DNA of 64,000 bases from UBA2377 sp964525935 (GTDB lineage: Bacteria; Verrucomicrobiota; Verrucomicrobiia; Opitutales; Opitutaceae): assembly GCA_964525935.1 (NCBI GenBank), contig CAZGJZ010000004.1, positions 186,001 through 250,000 of the forward strand. The letters are read 5' to 3'. The position numbers and the translations under genes were made by a program. The notes under the pieces were generated by a model. That model saw only the letters and a program-made list of their open reading frames with translations. It did not search any database and had not been told where the DNA came from. Shown here piece by piece: positions 34,599 to 42,552 of the stretch (its first letter is position 1; the number at the start of each line of letters is the position of its first letter).

Positions 34599-37273
34599 GA
34601 CCGGGTCTTCTCCTGCCGGGCTAACCGGGTGGATTGTTTCGCCATGAGCTTTTGCAAAGTAGCATGCTGGGCGCGCAGTTTCACTTCGAGGGTCTTGGCC
34701 TCGGTGATGTTCGCGAAGGTAATGACGACGCCATCGATCCGGTCGTCCATCGTGCGATAGGGCATGATGCGCAGGCTGAACCAGCGGCCGTCCCGCGCGG
34801 CGGTCGGCTTTTCGATAGACTCCAGTTTCCGCAGCACGTTGCGGACATCCTCCGCCAGCGACGGGTAGTCGAGGTCAGACACGAGGTCAGTAATGGGCCG
34901 ACCGACGTCGCCAGGGATAAGTTTGATGATCTTCGATGCCTGCGGCGTAAAACGGCGCACATTGAGATCGTTGTCCAGAAAGAGAGTCGCGATGTCGGTG
35001 CTGTTCAGCAGGTTTTTGATGTCGTTGCTGGCGCGTGAGAGTTCGTCGACCTTGGCCTGCAGTTCGGCATTCAGGGTCTGGAGTTCCTCGTTAAGCGATT
35101 GCATCTCCTCCTTTGAAGTCGTGAGCTCCTCATTGGTGGACTGGAGTTCCTCAATGGTGGATTGGAGTTCCTCGTTGGCGGAGCGGAGTTCCTCCTGGGA
35201 GGTTTGCATTTCCTCGCTGCCGGCGCGGGCTTCCGTGCGAACCTGGACGAGTTCCGCTTCCAGTTCAGCCAGCCGGGAGTGAGGGAACGCAGATTTCCGG
35301 GAACGAACGGGGATCCTGACGGTGGCCGGAGCAGCAACATCAGTGAAGACGATCATCACGAGCCCATGCAGCAGACCGGGCTGCTCCAGACGCTGCAGCG
35401 TGACGTTAACCCCTTGCACGCCGGTATCGGTCGCGAGGCGCAGTCGATGGAGTTCGATCGTGTTTTTCTGGCGGAGTGCTTGCTGGAAAGCGCCGGACAG
35501 CTCGTGGCGCAATTCTTCGCGGGCCATCGCAAAAAGATTCCAGTTGGCCTTCCCTGCGGCGGGTTCCAGGTATTTGCCGGTGCGGCCGCTGATATAGCAG
35601 ATGTCGCCGTGATCGTTTACCAACACCGCCGCTGGCGCGTAACGCTGTAATACCAATTGGTCGGCGACCGTTTGGAGACTGACGGGGTTCTTGGCGGCGG
35701 GTGAGCCCGAGGGAAGCGAGCCACCCACCGGCGGTAGCGCATTAAAGGAGGACGGGAATGTGACCGGCTCGGCAGCAGAGGATGACTCGGCGCGGCGAAA
35801 GAGGCGCGATTTTGTGTCAAACGCGGTAAATAGGTGGGTGGCGTTGCCGATCGTCTCCGCGCTGCCGAGAAACAGCAGGCCGCCGGGAGCGAGGCTATAG
35901 TGGAAAAGCGGGATCAGTTTTTTCTGCACCTCAGGACCGAGATAGATGAGCAGGTTGCGGCAGCTCAGGATATCCAGCTTGGTGAATGGCGGATCCATGA
36001 TGAGATTTTGCGGAGCGAAAATGACCATCTCGCGGATTTCATTGCGCACCCGGTAACCGCGTTCCTCCTTGGTAAAAAAACGGAGCAGGCGTGCTTCCGA
36101 GACATCGGCGGCGATGTTCAGAGGGAAGAAGCCGGCGCGAGCCTTGTTGATGGCGTCACTATCCAGATCGGTCGCAAAGATCTGGAGGGTGAAGTTGACC
36201 CGGAGTTTAGATTGCTCGAGAGCCTCTTTAAAGACGATCGCTAGCGAATAGGCTTCTTCTCCGGTAGAGCAACCGGTCACCCAGGCGCGTAGTGCCTGGC
36301 CGGGTGTGCGGTCGGCGAATAACGCGGGCATGGCAGTGGTGCGCCACTGCTCCCAAACGGCAGGATCACGGAAAAAATTAGTGACGCCGATCAGCAGTTC
36401 TTTGAAGAGCAGATCCAGCTCTTGGGGATTGGCCCGCAGGTAGCGGACGTAGGCGGCGGTGCTGCTGATCTGGTGAATACCCATGCGGCGCTCGATACGG
36501 CGGTAAAGCGTATTGCGTTTGTAGAGGGTAAAATCATGGCCGGTCTGGGCGCGGAGCAGAATGACGGCTTTTTCCAAGGCGCTACGGGATTTTTCCCCGA
36601 GGTTGGCTTCAGTTGGCACAAGCACCGGAGGATAGCGCAGGTAAGCAATGATCTTATCCGGCAGTTCCTCGACGGGCGCCACGATGTCGGCCAGCCCGGC
36701 GTCGATGGCGCTGCGCGGCATACTGTCGAATTTAGCGGAGGCCGGGGTCTGCACCAGCCCCACGCCGGCTTTTTCCTTGATGGCGCGAAGGCCGAGGGTG
36801 CCATCGGAGCCCATGCCGGATAGGATCACTCCGATACTTCGCGCCTGTTGGTCTTGGGCGAGCGAACGGAAAAAGAAATCGATGGGCAGTCGGAGGCCGC
36901 GGGCCTCTGCGGGTTCGAAGAGGTGGAGAATCCCGTGGAGGATCGACATGTCCCGGTTGGGCGGGATCACATAGACGCAATCCGCCTGCACGCGCAGGTG
37001 ATCCCTGACTTGGATAACCTTCATGCTGGTGGCCCGCTGCAGCAGTTCGGGCATGATCCCTTCGCGGTTCGGATCGAGATGTTGAATGATGACGAAGGCC
37101 AGGCCGCTTTTCTTCGGGACGTGACGGAGAAACAGTTCCAAGGCCTCCAAGCCTCCGGCGGAGGCGCCCAGCCCGACGATGGAAAACGGCGGCCCCGCAG
37201 GAGGCGGATTTTTTTTAAATGGCTGCGGTGGAGGTGCGGATCGAGAGGGAGCTGATTTTTTTTTCATGGTCAT
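34595..37273 (-). CDS. CheB-CheR-PAS fusion protein
   Basis: About 892 residues from ATG 37273 (37267 and 37342 also possible). In order: Lys/Pro-rich leader; CheB methylesterase with catalytic Ser (GLGASAGG), His (IQHLDP) and Asp (GMGSDG); CheR methyltransferase with SAM loop (VTGCSTGEEAYSLA) and FFRD start; PAS-like domain; long Glu/Leu coiled coil with a repeated EELQS-type heptad; final PAS domain. No receiver domain is attached. Such fusions occur outside chemotaxis, upstream of kinases. Being first in an operon with a PAS kinase suggests that it conditions the kinase, perhaps by methylation or by its own PAS sensing. All catalytic residues appear intact. Confidence 0.92.
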   Translation of the reverse strand: MTMKKKSAPSRSAPPPQPFKKNPPPAGPPFSIVGLGASAGGLEALELFLRHVPKKSGLAFVIIQHLDPNREGIMPELLQRATSMKVIQVRDHLRVQADCVYVIPPNRDMSILHGILHLFEPAEARGLRLPIDFFFRSLAQDQQARSIGVILSGMGSDGTLGLRAIKEKAGVGLVQTPASAKFDSMPRSAIDAGLADIVAPVEELPDKIIAYLRYPPVLVPTEANLGEKSRSALEKAVILLRAQTGHDFTLYKRNTLYRRIERRMGIHQISSTAAYVRYLRANPQELDLLFKELLIGVTNFFRDPAVWEQWRTTAMPALFADRTPGQALRAWVTGCSTGEEAYSLAIVFKEALEQSKLRVNFTLQIFATDLDSDAINKARAGFFPLNIAADVSEARLLRFFTKEERGYRVRNEIREMVIFAPQNLIMDPPFTKLDILSCRNLLIYLGPEVQKKLIPLFHYSLAPGGLLFLGSAETIGNATHLFTAFDTKSRLFRRAESSSAAEPVTFPSSFNALPPVGGSLPSGSPAAKNPVSLQTVADQLVLQRYAPAAVLVNDHGDICYISGRTGKYLEPAAGKANWNLFAMAREELRHELSGAFQQALRQKNTIELHRLRLATDTGVQGVNVTLQRLEQPGLLHGLVMIVFTDVAAPATVRIPVRSRKSAFPHSRLAELEAELVQVRTEARAGSEEMQTSQEELRSANEELQSTIEELQSTNEELTTSKEEMQSLNEELQTLNAELQAKVDELSRASNDIKNLLNSTDIATLFLDNDLNVRRFTPQASKIIKLIPGDVGRPITDLVSDLDYPSLAEDVRNVLRKLESIEKPTAARDGRWFSLRIMPYRTMDDRIDGVVITFANITEAKTLEVKLRAQHATLQKLMAKQSTRLARQEKTRS

Positions 37274-37605
37274 AGCCGCTCGCGGCGCGCTATTGATATT
37301 TGCCCCGCCACGAGGTTGCGAGGGCTTATTGCAATGGCTCACAGGAAGAAGACCTCTCGACTCCCGTGTAGTGTCTGCCGGTAGGTGAATACCTTAGTCA
37401 TCGGCGATGATGGCGCAGTTATTTGGGAACATATGGGGTCAGATCAGGCCCATGCCTCGGTGGCCGTAGTGGATCACCCCATAGAGACGGGGAATCTCTT
37501 CTGTCATGCTTGAGCCTAATTTATGTTTTATTGCCCTCAGAATCTTTCTCGCCCCGTCATGATCGGCCAAGCCTGTGCGCGTTTGCGTAATGGGAGACTT
37601 CGCCG

Positions 37606-38412
37606 ATGAAGGCCCGGGTCTTTATTGTCGATGACCACGCGATGATCCGCCGCGGGCTGGCCGCGATGATCACCGCAGAGGCGGATCTTGAACTGTGCGG
37701 AGAGGCCGATGATTGCGCGGTGGCGACCAGTGAGGTGGCCCGGCTGCGTCCGGAAGTGGTCGTGGTTGATATTTCGCTGAGAGGTAACAGCGGGCTGGAA
37801 CTCATTAAGAACATCCAGGTGCTCGATCCTGCCATCCGCATCGTGGTGTTGTCAGTGCACGACGAATCAATTTATGCCCTGCGGGCGCTGAAGGCGGGAG
37901 CCAAGGGCTACGTGATGAAGCAGGACATTTCCAGTAAAGTGATCGATGCGATCCGGAAGGTGCGCAAAGGACAGTTATATGTCAGCGAGCGGGTAGGCAG
38001 TCAGATGCTCAACCGCTTGACCAAGGGTCGGGATGAGCAAAGCGATTCTCCTGTCGCCGGCCTGAGTGACCGGGAGCTTGAAGTCGTCACCCTCATCGGA
38101 TCTGGCTTGGCCACGCGGGAGATTGCGGCGCGGCTGCATGTAAGTGTCAAAACCGTGGAAACTCACCGAGCACACATTAAGACAAAAATCCATCTCAACA
38201 CTGGTAATCAGCTCGTGCAATTTTGCGTCCGTTGGGTCGAGGAGAGTAAGCGGCTCGCGCTGGTTCCGGGCAGTAATCCGCCCTTGAGTTTTCCGGTAAG
38301 CACACCGGTTTCAGCAAAAACTAGTAACGATCCCCTGATCGTGGTTACACCGAAATCAGCGGCGACGTCAGGTCTGAAATCGCGGCGCGTGGTAGCGACG
38401 CGACGGAGTTAG
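37606..38412 (+). CDS. NarL-type response regulator with C-terminal tail
   Basis: 268 residues. Receiver 1-120 (Asp9/Asp10, phosphoacceptor Asp55, LSVHDE, Lys in VMKQD), LuxR HTH about 145-205 (SDRELEVVTLIGSGLATREIAARL in short). A tail of about 50 residues rich in Ser, Pro and Lys follows. Very similar over the two domains to the next gene, thus a tandem duplicate. Divergent from the CheB-CheR operon with about 330 nt between starts, so it may respond to the same kinase. Confidence 0.93.
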   Translation: MKARVFIVDDHAMIRRGLAAMITAEADLELCGEADDCAVATSEVARLRPEVVVVDISLRGNSGLELIKNIQVLDPAIRIVVLSVHDESIYALRALKAGAKGYVMKQDISSKVIDAIRKVRKGQLYVSERVGSQMLNRLTKGRDEQSDSPVAGLSDRELEVVTLIGSGLATREIAARLHVSVKTVETHRAHIKTKIHLNTGNQLVQFCVRWVEESKRLALVPGSNPPLSFPVSTPVSAKTSNDPLIVVTPKSAATSGLKSRRVVATRRS

Positions 38413-38590
38413 TCCAGCCTGTGGGCGATGCGGCGATCGGCTAGGGATAGTGTAATCCATTAGTTACATTCCTCGGATATCCCTGAGTCTATCTCGCGGT
38501 TTACCCTGAGCCATCGCTCATGGGTCGGCAGGTTACGATGCACCGGCTGCCCCGATGGTGAGTCTCTTGGGCGAGTGATAGGATGAGGGG

Positions 38591-39526
38591 ATGATCAAAG
38601 GATTTGTGAAAACGCTGACGACTGTGGGTAAGCTGCCAGAGAAAAATGGGCGCAAAGACCCGACCCAAACGAAAGGTTTTTCAGGCGTCCCCGCCCCGAT
38701 GCAGAGCACGCTAACTGCGCCACGGGCGAATAAGGATAATCTGATGATGAAACCGGCGGCCAAGGTTACTGCTTCAAAAGAATCTGCGCCCATCTACGTG
38801 TTGCCTCTTCCCTTGGGGGTGGAACAGGAGTCAGGCAAGCCGCTGGCACGAAGCCGGATTGGCACCAAGAAGACGCGGGTTTTTGTGGTGGATGATCACG
38901 CGATGGTGCGGCGCGGTCTCGCCGCCCTGATCGGTGACGAACCTGATCTAGAGGTGTGCGGCGAAGCGGCGGATTGTGCCCACGCTACCAGCGAAGTGGC
39001 GCGGCTGCGCCCGCACGTGGTGATTGTGGACATTTCCCTGCGCGGTAACAGCGGGCTCGAACTGATCAAGAACATCAAAGCATTCGATCCCGGGATTCAT
39101 ATCATGGTGCTATCGGTGCACGATGAGTCGATCTATGCTTTGCGGGTGTTGAAGGCCGGAGCCAAGGGCTACGTGATGAAGCAGGATTTGGCCAGTAAGG
39201 TCATCGACGCAGTCCGGCAGGTGAGTGCGGGCCTGATGTATGTCAGCGACGAGGTGGGTAGCCAGATGCTCAATCACTTGGTGCGCGGCGAGACTGGCCC
39301 GAGTGATTCGCCGGTCGCCAACATGAGCGACCGGGAGCTCGAGGTGGTTACTCTGATTGGTTCCGGCCTGGCGACGCGTGAGGTAGCGCTCCAACTGAAC
39401 GTGAGCGTCAAAACAGTGGAAACCCACCGGGCTCATATCAAATCGAAGGCCGAGCTGACGAGCGCGTCCCAGCTCGTGCAGTTCTGTGTGCGCTGGGTTG
39501 AGGACAGTAAACGCATGCCGGCCTGA
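38591..39526 (+). CDS. NarL-type response regulator with N-terminal extension
   Basis: 311 residues. The first 95 form a low-complexity Lys/Pro/Ala-rich extension. The receiver follows (phosphoacceptor Asp147) and then the LuxR HTH (about 240-300). The two domains are closely related to the preceding gene, including the unusual HDESIYALR stretch, while the terminal extensions differ. An alternative start at codon 52-53 would shorten but not remove the extension. It lies 21 nt before the WcaI-like gene, so it may be co-transcribed with polysaccharide genes and regulate them. Confidence 0.92.
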   Translation: MIKGFVKTLTTVGKLPEKNGRKDPTQTKGFSGVPAPMQSTLTAPRANKDNLMMKPAAKVTASKESAPIYVLPLPLGVEQESGKPLARSRIGTKKTRVFVVDDHAMVRRGLAALIGDEPDLEVCGEAADCAHATSEVARLRPHVVIVDISLRGNSGLELIKNIKAFDPGIHIMVLSVHDESIYALRVLKAGAKGYVMKQDLASKVIDAVRQVSAGLMYVSDEVGSQMLNHLVRGETGPSDSPVANMSDRELEVVTLIGSGLATREVALQLNVSVKTVETHRAHIKSKAELTSASQLVQFCVRWVEDSKRMPA

Positions 39527-39547
39527 TCTGCGGTCGAGGATCATTCC

Positions 39548-40840
39548 ATGAAAATCACCCTCTGGGGAATAAACTACGCGCCGGAGCCCACCGGCATTGC
39601 GCCTTTCAACCGGGAACTCAGTGAGTATCTGGCGGGGCAGGGTCACGAGGTCATGGCGGTTACGTCGTTTTCTTATTATCCGTCGTGGCGAAAAATGGTC
39701 GCCGATCGCGGTCGGCTGTTCCGCACTGAAACCATGCAAGGGGTCCGCGTGGTTCGATGCTGGTGCTACGTGCCGGGGGTGGTGAGCAACTTCCGACGTA
39801 TCCTACATGAGCTGAGTTTCGGGGTGGTCTCCGCGCTGCGGCTACTTTTCGCGCCACGCGTGGATGTCTATATGGTCGTCAGTCCGCCGCTGGGCTTAGG
39901 TTTTTTTGCCTGGGTCATCGCAACTTTGAAGCGCAGCCAGTTCGTCTTTCATGTGCAGGATCTCCAGCCGGACGCCGCCGTTGGGCTCGGTATGCTCCGG
40001 CCAGGCGGGTTGGTGCGCACGCTCTACGCGCTGGAGCGCTTGGCCTACACAAAGGCCGCGGTGGTTTCCGGTATCTCGGAGGGTATGATGACGACTTTCC
40101 GGAAAAAAGGCGTGCCCCCGGAGAAGTGTATGCTGCTGCCCAACTGGGTGCGGGACGCTGCCACGCCCGCCCCGTCAATCGAGGCCCGGATCGAGGCCCG
40201 TCGCCATTTTGGCATCGTCGACGGCACTCTGCTGGCAGTCTATGCCGGGAATCTGGGCCGGAAACAGAGCCTCGAAATCCTGCTGGAAGCGGCGAGCCTG
40301 CTGAAAACCGGGCCAGAGGGAGTGAACAATCGGGTCCAACTGATCATCGCGGGCGATGGTGCGGCGCGGCCTGAGTTGGAACGCTGGATTCACGCTCATC
40401 CCCACAATGGGGTGCTCCAGCTGCTGCCACTACTCAAAGACGCCGATTACATGGCGCTACTTTGCGCCACCGATGTGGCACTCATCACGCAGGCCGCTGG
40501 CACAGGACAGTTTTTTTTCCCGAGCAAACTCCTCTCCGTGCTGGCGGCCGGGCTCCCCGTGGTCGCTGTCGCCGACGAAAGTAGCGAACTGGCGCGCGCC
40601 ATCTGGGTAGGCCGGTTCGGCGCGGTCGTGCCATCGGGAGGAGCCGCGGAGTTGGCAGCGCTTTTGCAGCAGCTCAACCGAGCCCGCCCGCAACTCGCCG
40701 CATGGGCGGGGCGAACCGATTGGGTGCGGCAGTTTTCCCGTGAAGCCATCTTGCCGCGCTTTGAAGCCATGCTGCACTCACTGGCCCGAGGCCCGGGGAC
40801 CATCGCGGCGGCGAAGGTCTCCACCGTGTCGCCGGTTTAA
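39548..40840 (+). CDS. WcaI-like GT4 glycosyltransferase
   Basis: 430 residues, GT-B fold. The N-terminal Rossmann half starts MKITLWGINYAPEPTGIAPF, the beginning typical of WcaI-family enzymes of colanic acid-type synthesis, and has SYYPSW and VFHVQDLQPD motifs. The second half binds the sugar nucleotide (LAVYAGNLGRKQSLE, then FFPSKLLSVLAAGLPVVAV). Transfers a sugar to a lipid-linked intermediate at the inner face of the membrane. It lies directly after the second response regulator and 80 nt before the exosortase gene. Confidence 0.88.
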   Translation: MKITLWGINYAPEPTGIAPFNRELSEYLAGQGHEVMAVTSFSYYPSWRKMVADRGRLFRTETMQGVRVVRCWCYVPGVVSNFRRILHELSFGVVSALRLLFAPRVDVYMVVSPPLGLGFFAWVIATLKRSQFVFHVQDLQPDAAVGLGMLRPGGLVRTLYALERLAYTKAAVVSGISEGMMTTFRKKGVPPEKCMLLPNWVRDAATPAPSIEARIEARRHFGIVDGTLLAVYAGNLGRKQSLEILLEAASLLKTGPEGVNNRVQLIIAGDGAARPELERWIHAHPHNGVLQLLPLLKDADYMALLCATDVALITQAAGTGQFFFPSKLLSVLAAGLPVVAVADESSELARAIWVGRFGAVVPSGGAAELAALLQQLNRARPQLAAWAGRTDWVRQFSREAILPRFEAMLHSLARGPGTIAAAKVSTVSPV

Positions 40841-40920
40841 GCGATCAGCGAAATCCAGCCCGGTCGGTAGGTGTTTCCCTGATCCCGCTATGTGTCGGCA
40901 TCGGGTAGACTTACTCACTT

Positions 40921-42552
40921 ATGCTACCATTAACCCCTGTCGCAGCTTTGCCTGCATCCGCCAGCTGGCAGGATCACATGCGCCGGTGGCCATGGGCTGC
41001 ATGGGCGCCGACGGCCGCGCTCCTCGGACTGTTATGGTTGCTCATTTTCAACCAGCAGCGGTTGGAATGGACGGTCAACGTGGTCTATTCCTACGGCTGG
41101 GCGGTGCCGGTGCTGGCGCTGTATCTTTTGTGGGAACGCTGGGGTTCGCGGCCGCGGGCGTTCGCGCCTTCCAGCCGGCCATGGTTACTGGGCCTAGCGG
41201 CGTTGCTCCTTGTGGCTTTCCTGCCCGTGCGCGTCATCCAAGAAGCCAATCCCGACTGGGTGAAAGTCAACTGGACGCTGGCCGCGCTCGGAGTGGGGCT
41301 TTCTTTCCTCGCACTCGTTACTCTCGGGGGCTGGCGATATGCGCGGCATTTCTCCTTTGCGCTGTTGTTTTGCTTCACCGCGTTACCCTGGCCGGTGTGG
41401 ATGGAGACGTGGCTCCTGCAGGAATTGATGCGCGGCAACGCGGCGATTTGCGCGGAGTTACTCACTTGGCTGGGCACGCCAGCGATGGCGCAGGGCAACT
41501 TGATCCAAGTCGCCGACCGTTGGGTCAATGTTGAGGAGGCATGCAGTGGCATCCGCTCGCTGCAGACTGCGTTCATGATGTCGCTTTTTCTTGGCGAGCT
41601 GCACCGCCTCACGGTGGTCCGTCGCGTCGGATTGGTCGCCGCTTCCTTCGCGCTGGCGTTTGTAATCAATATCCTGCGGACGCTACTGCTAACGTCTCTG
41701 ACCGCTGGGGCCGAAGGTGCGGCCGAACGCTGGCATGATACGGTCGGAGTGGTGGCGATGATTCTTTGTCTTTTGGCGCTCTGGGGCCTATCCGAGTGGT
41801 TTCGGCCTCGGCGCGCAGCCTGCCTGCCGGTCGCCACGACGGATCCCTCGGTAGAGTTTCGCCGCCGGCCCTTTCCGCGTTGGTTCGCCGTGGCAGGTGT
41901 CGTCTGGCTCGTGACGGCGGAAACGCTGACCGGCCGATGGTATGCTTGGCACGAGGCCCGTGTGCCGCCCGCGATGGCCTGGCACGTCGCCTGGCCGGAA
42001 ACGGCACCACAATTTAAGCGCGGTGAATTTGCCGAGCGCACGCTCGCGTTGCTCAAGTTCAATTCCGGCACCACGGCTTCGTGGCAGGCGGCAGGCGGTT
42101 ATCCCTGGCAGATGTATGCACTCGATTGGTGGCCGGGCCGGGTTTCAAAATATCTCGCCCAGTCGCACTATCCGACCGTTTGCCTGCCGGCGACGGGCCT
42201 AACGCTCGTCGCGGAACTCGGCGGTTGGGAGTGCGAAGTGAACGGCTTGCGCATTCCGTTTGCGACCTACCTCTTCAACCAGGGTGGACATGACGTCTAC
42301 GTCTTCCACGCGATCATCGAGGACCGGCCTCTCAAAGCCGATGAAATCTTCTCCTACGAACAGGTGGGCTCGATGGACCGGCTCCGCTCGGTGTGGCGGG
42401 GGGAACGCAATCTTGGGCAGCACGTGATCGGCATCGCGTTGCTTGCGGCGGGATCTTCGACCGAGGCGCGAGAGATCGTCAGCCGCGTCCTCTCGACGGT
42501 GATTCAACCGGGTGAGGCGCCTGACGCCGTCTTGGCCACAAACATTCCATGA
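40921..42552 (+). CDS. exosortase fused to EpsI-like domain
   Basis: 543 residues. The first 300 form an exosortase with about eight transmembrane helices. Its catalytic set is Cys208 (EEACSGIRS), Arg253 (NILRT) and His272 (WHDTVG). Exosortases cut PEP-CTERM proteins and release or attach them outside. From about 320 one more helix is followed by an EpsI/DUF3485-like periplasmic domain with YPTVCLPATG (Cys near 423) and a Trp-rich strand region. In many bacteria EpsI is a separate gene. The stop overlaps the TPR gene start by 4 nt. A PEP-CTERM substrate is encoded nearby at 46207-46902. Confidence 0.92.
   Translation: MLPLTPVAALPASASWQDHMRRWPWAAWAPTAALLGLLWLLIFNQQRLEWTVNVVYSYGWAVPVLALYLLWERWGSRPRAFAPSSRPWLLGLAALLLVAFLPVRVIQEANPDWVKVNWTLAALGVGLSFLALVTLGGWRYARHFSFALLFCFTALPWPVWMETWLLQELMRGNAAICAELLTWLGTPAMAQGNLIQVADRWVNVEEACSGIRSLQTAFMMSLFLGELHRLTVVRRVGLVAASFALAFVINILRTLLLTSLTAGAEGAAERWHDTVGVVAMILCLLALWGLSEWFRPRRAACLPVATTDPSVEFRRRPFPRWFAVAGVVWLVTAETLTGRWYAWHEARVPPAMAWHVAWPETAPQFKRGEFAERTLALLKFNSGTTASWQAAGGYPWQMYALDWWPGRVSKYLAQSHYPTVCLPATGLTLVAELGGWECEVNGLRIPFATYLFNQGGHDVYVFHAIIEDRPLKADEIFSYEQVGSMDRLRSVWRGERNLGQHVIGIALLAAGSSTEAREIVSRVLSTVIQPGEAPDAVLATNIP

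Noticed and set aside
41091..42074. 327-codon minus-strand frame opposite the exosortase
   Set aside because: Antisense shadow in high-GC coding DNA; no motif or start signal.
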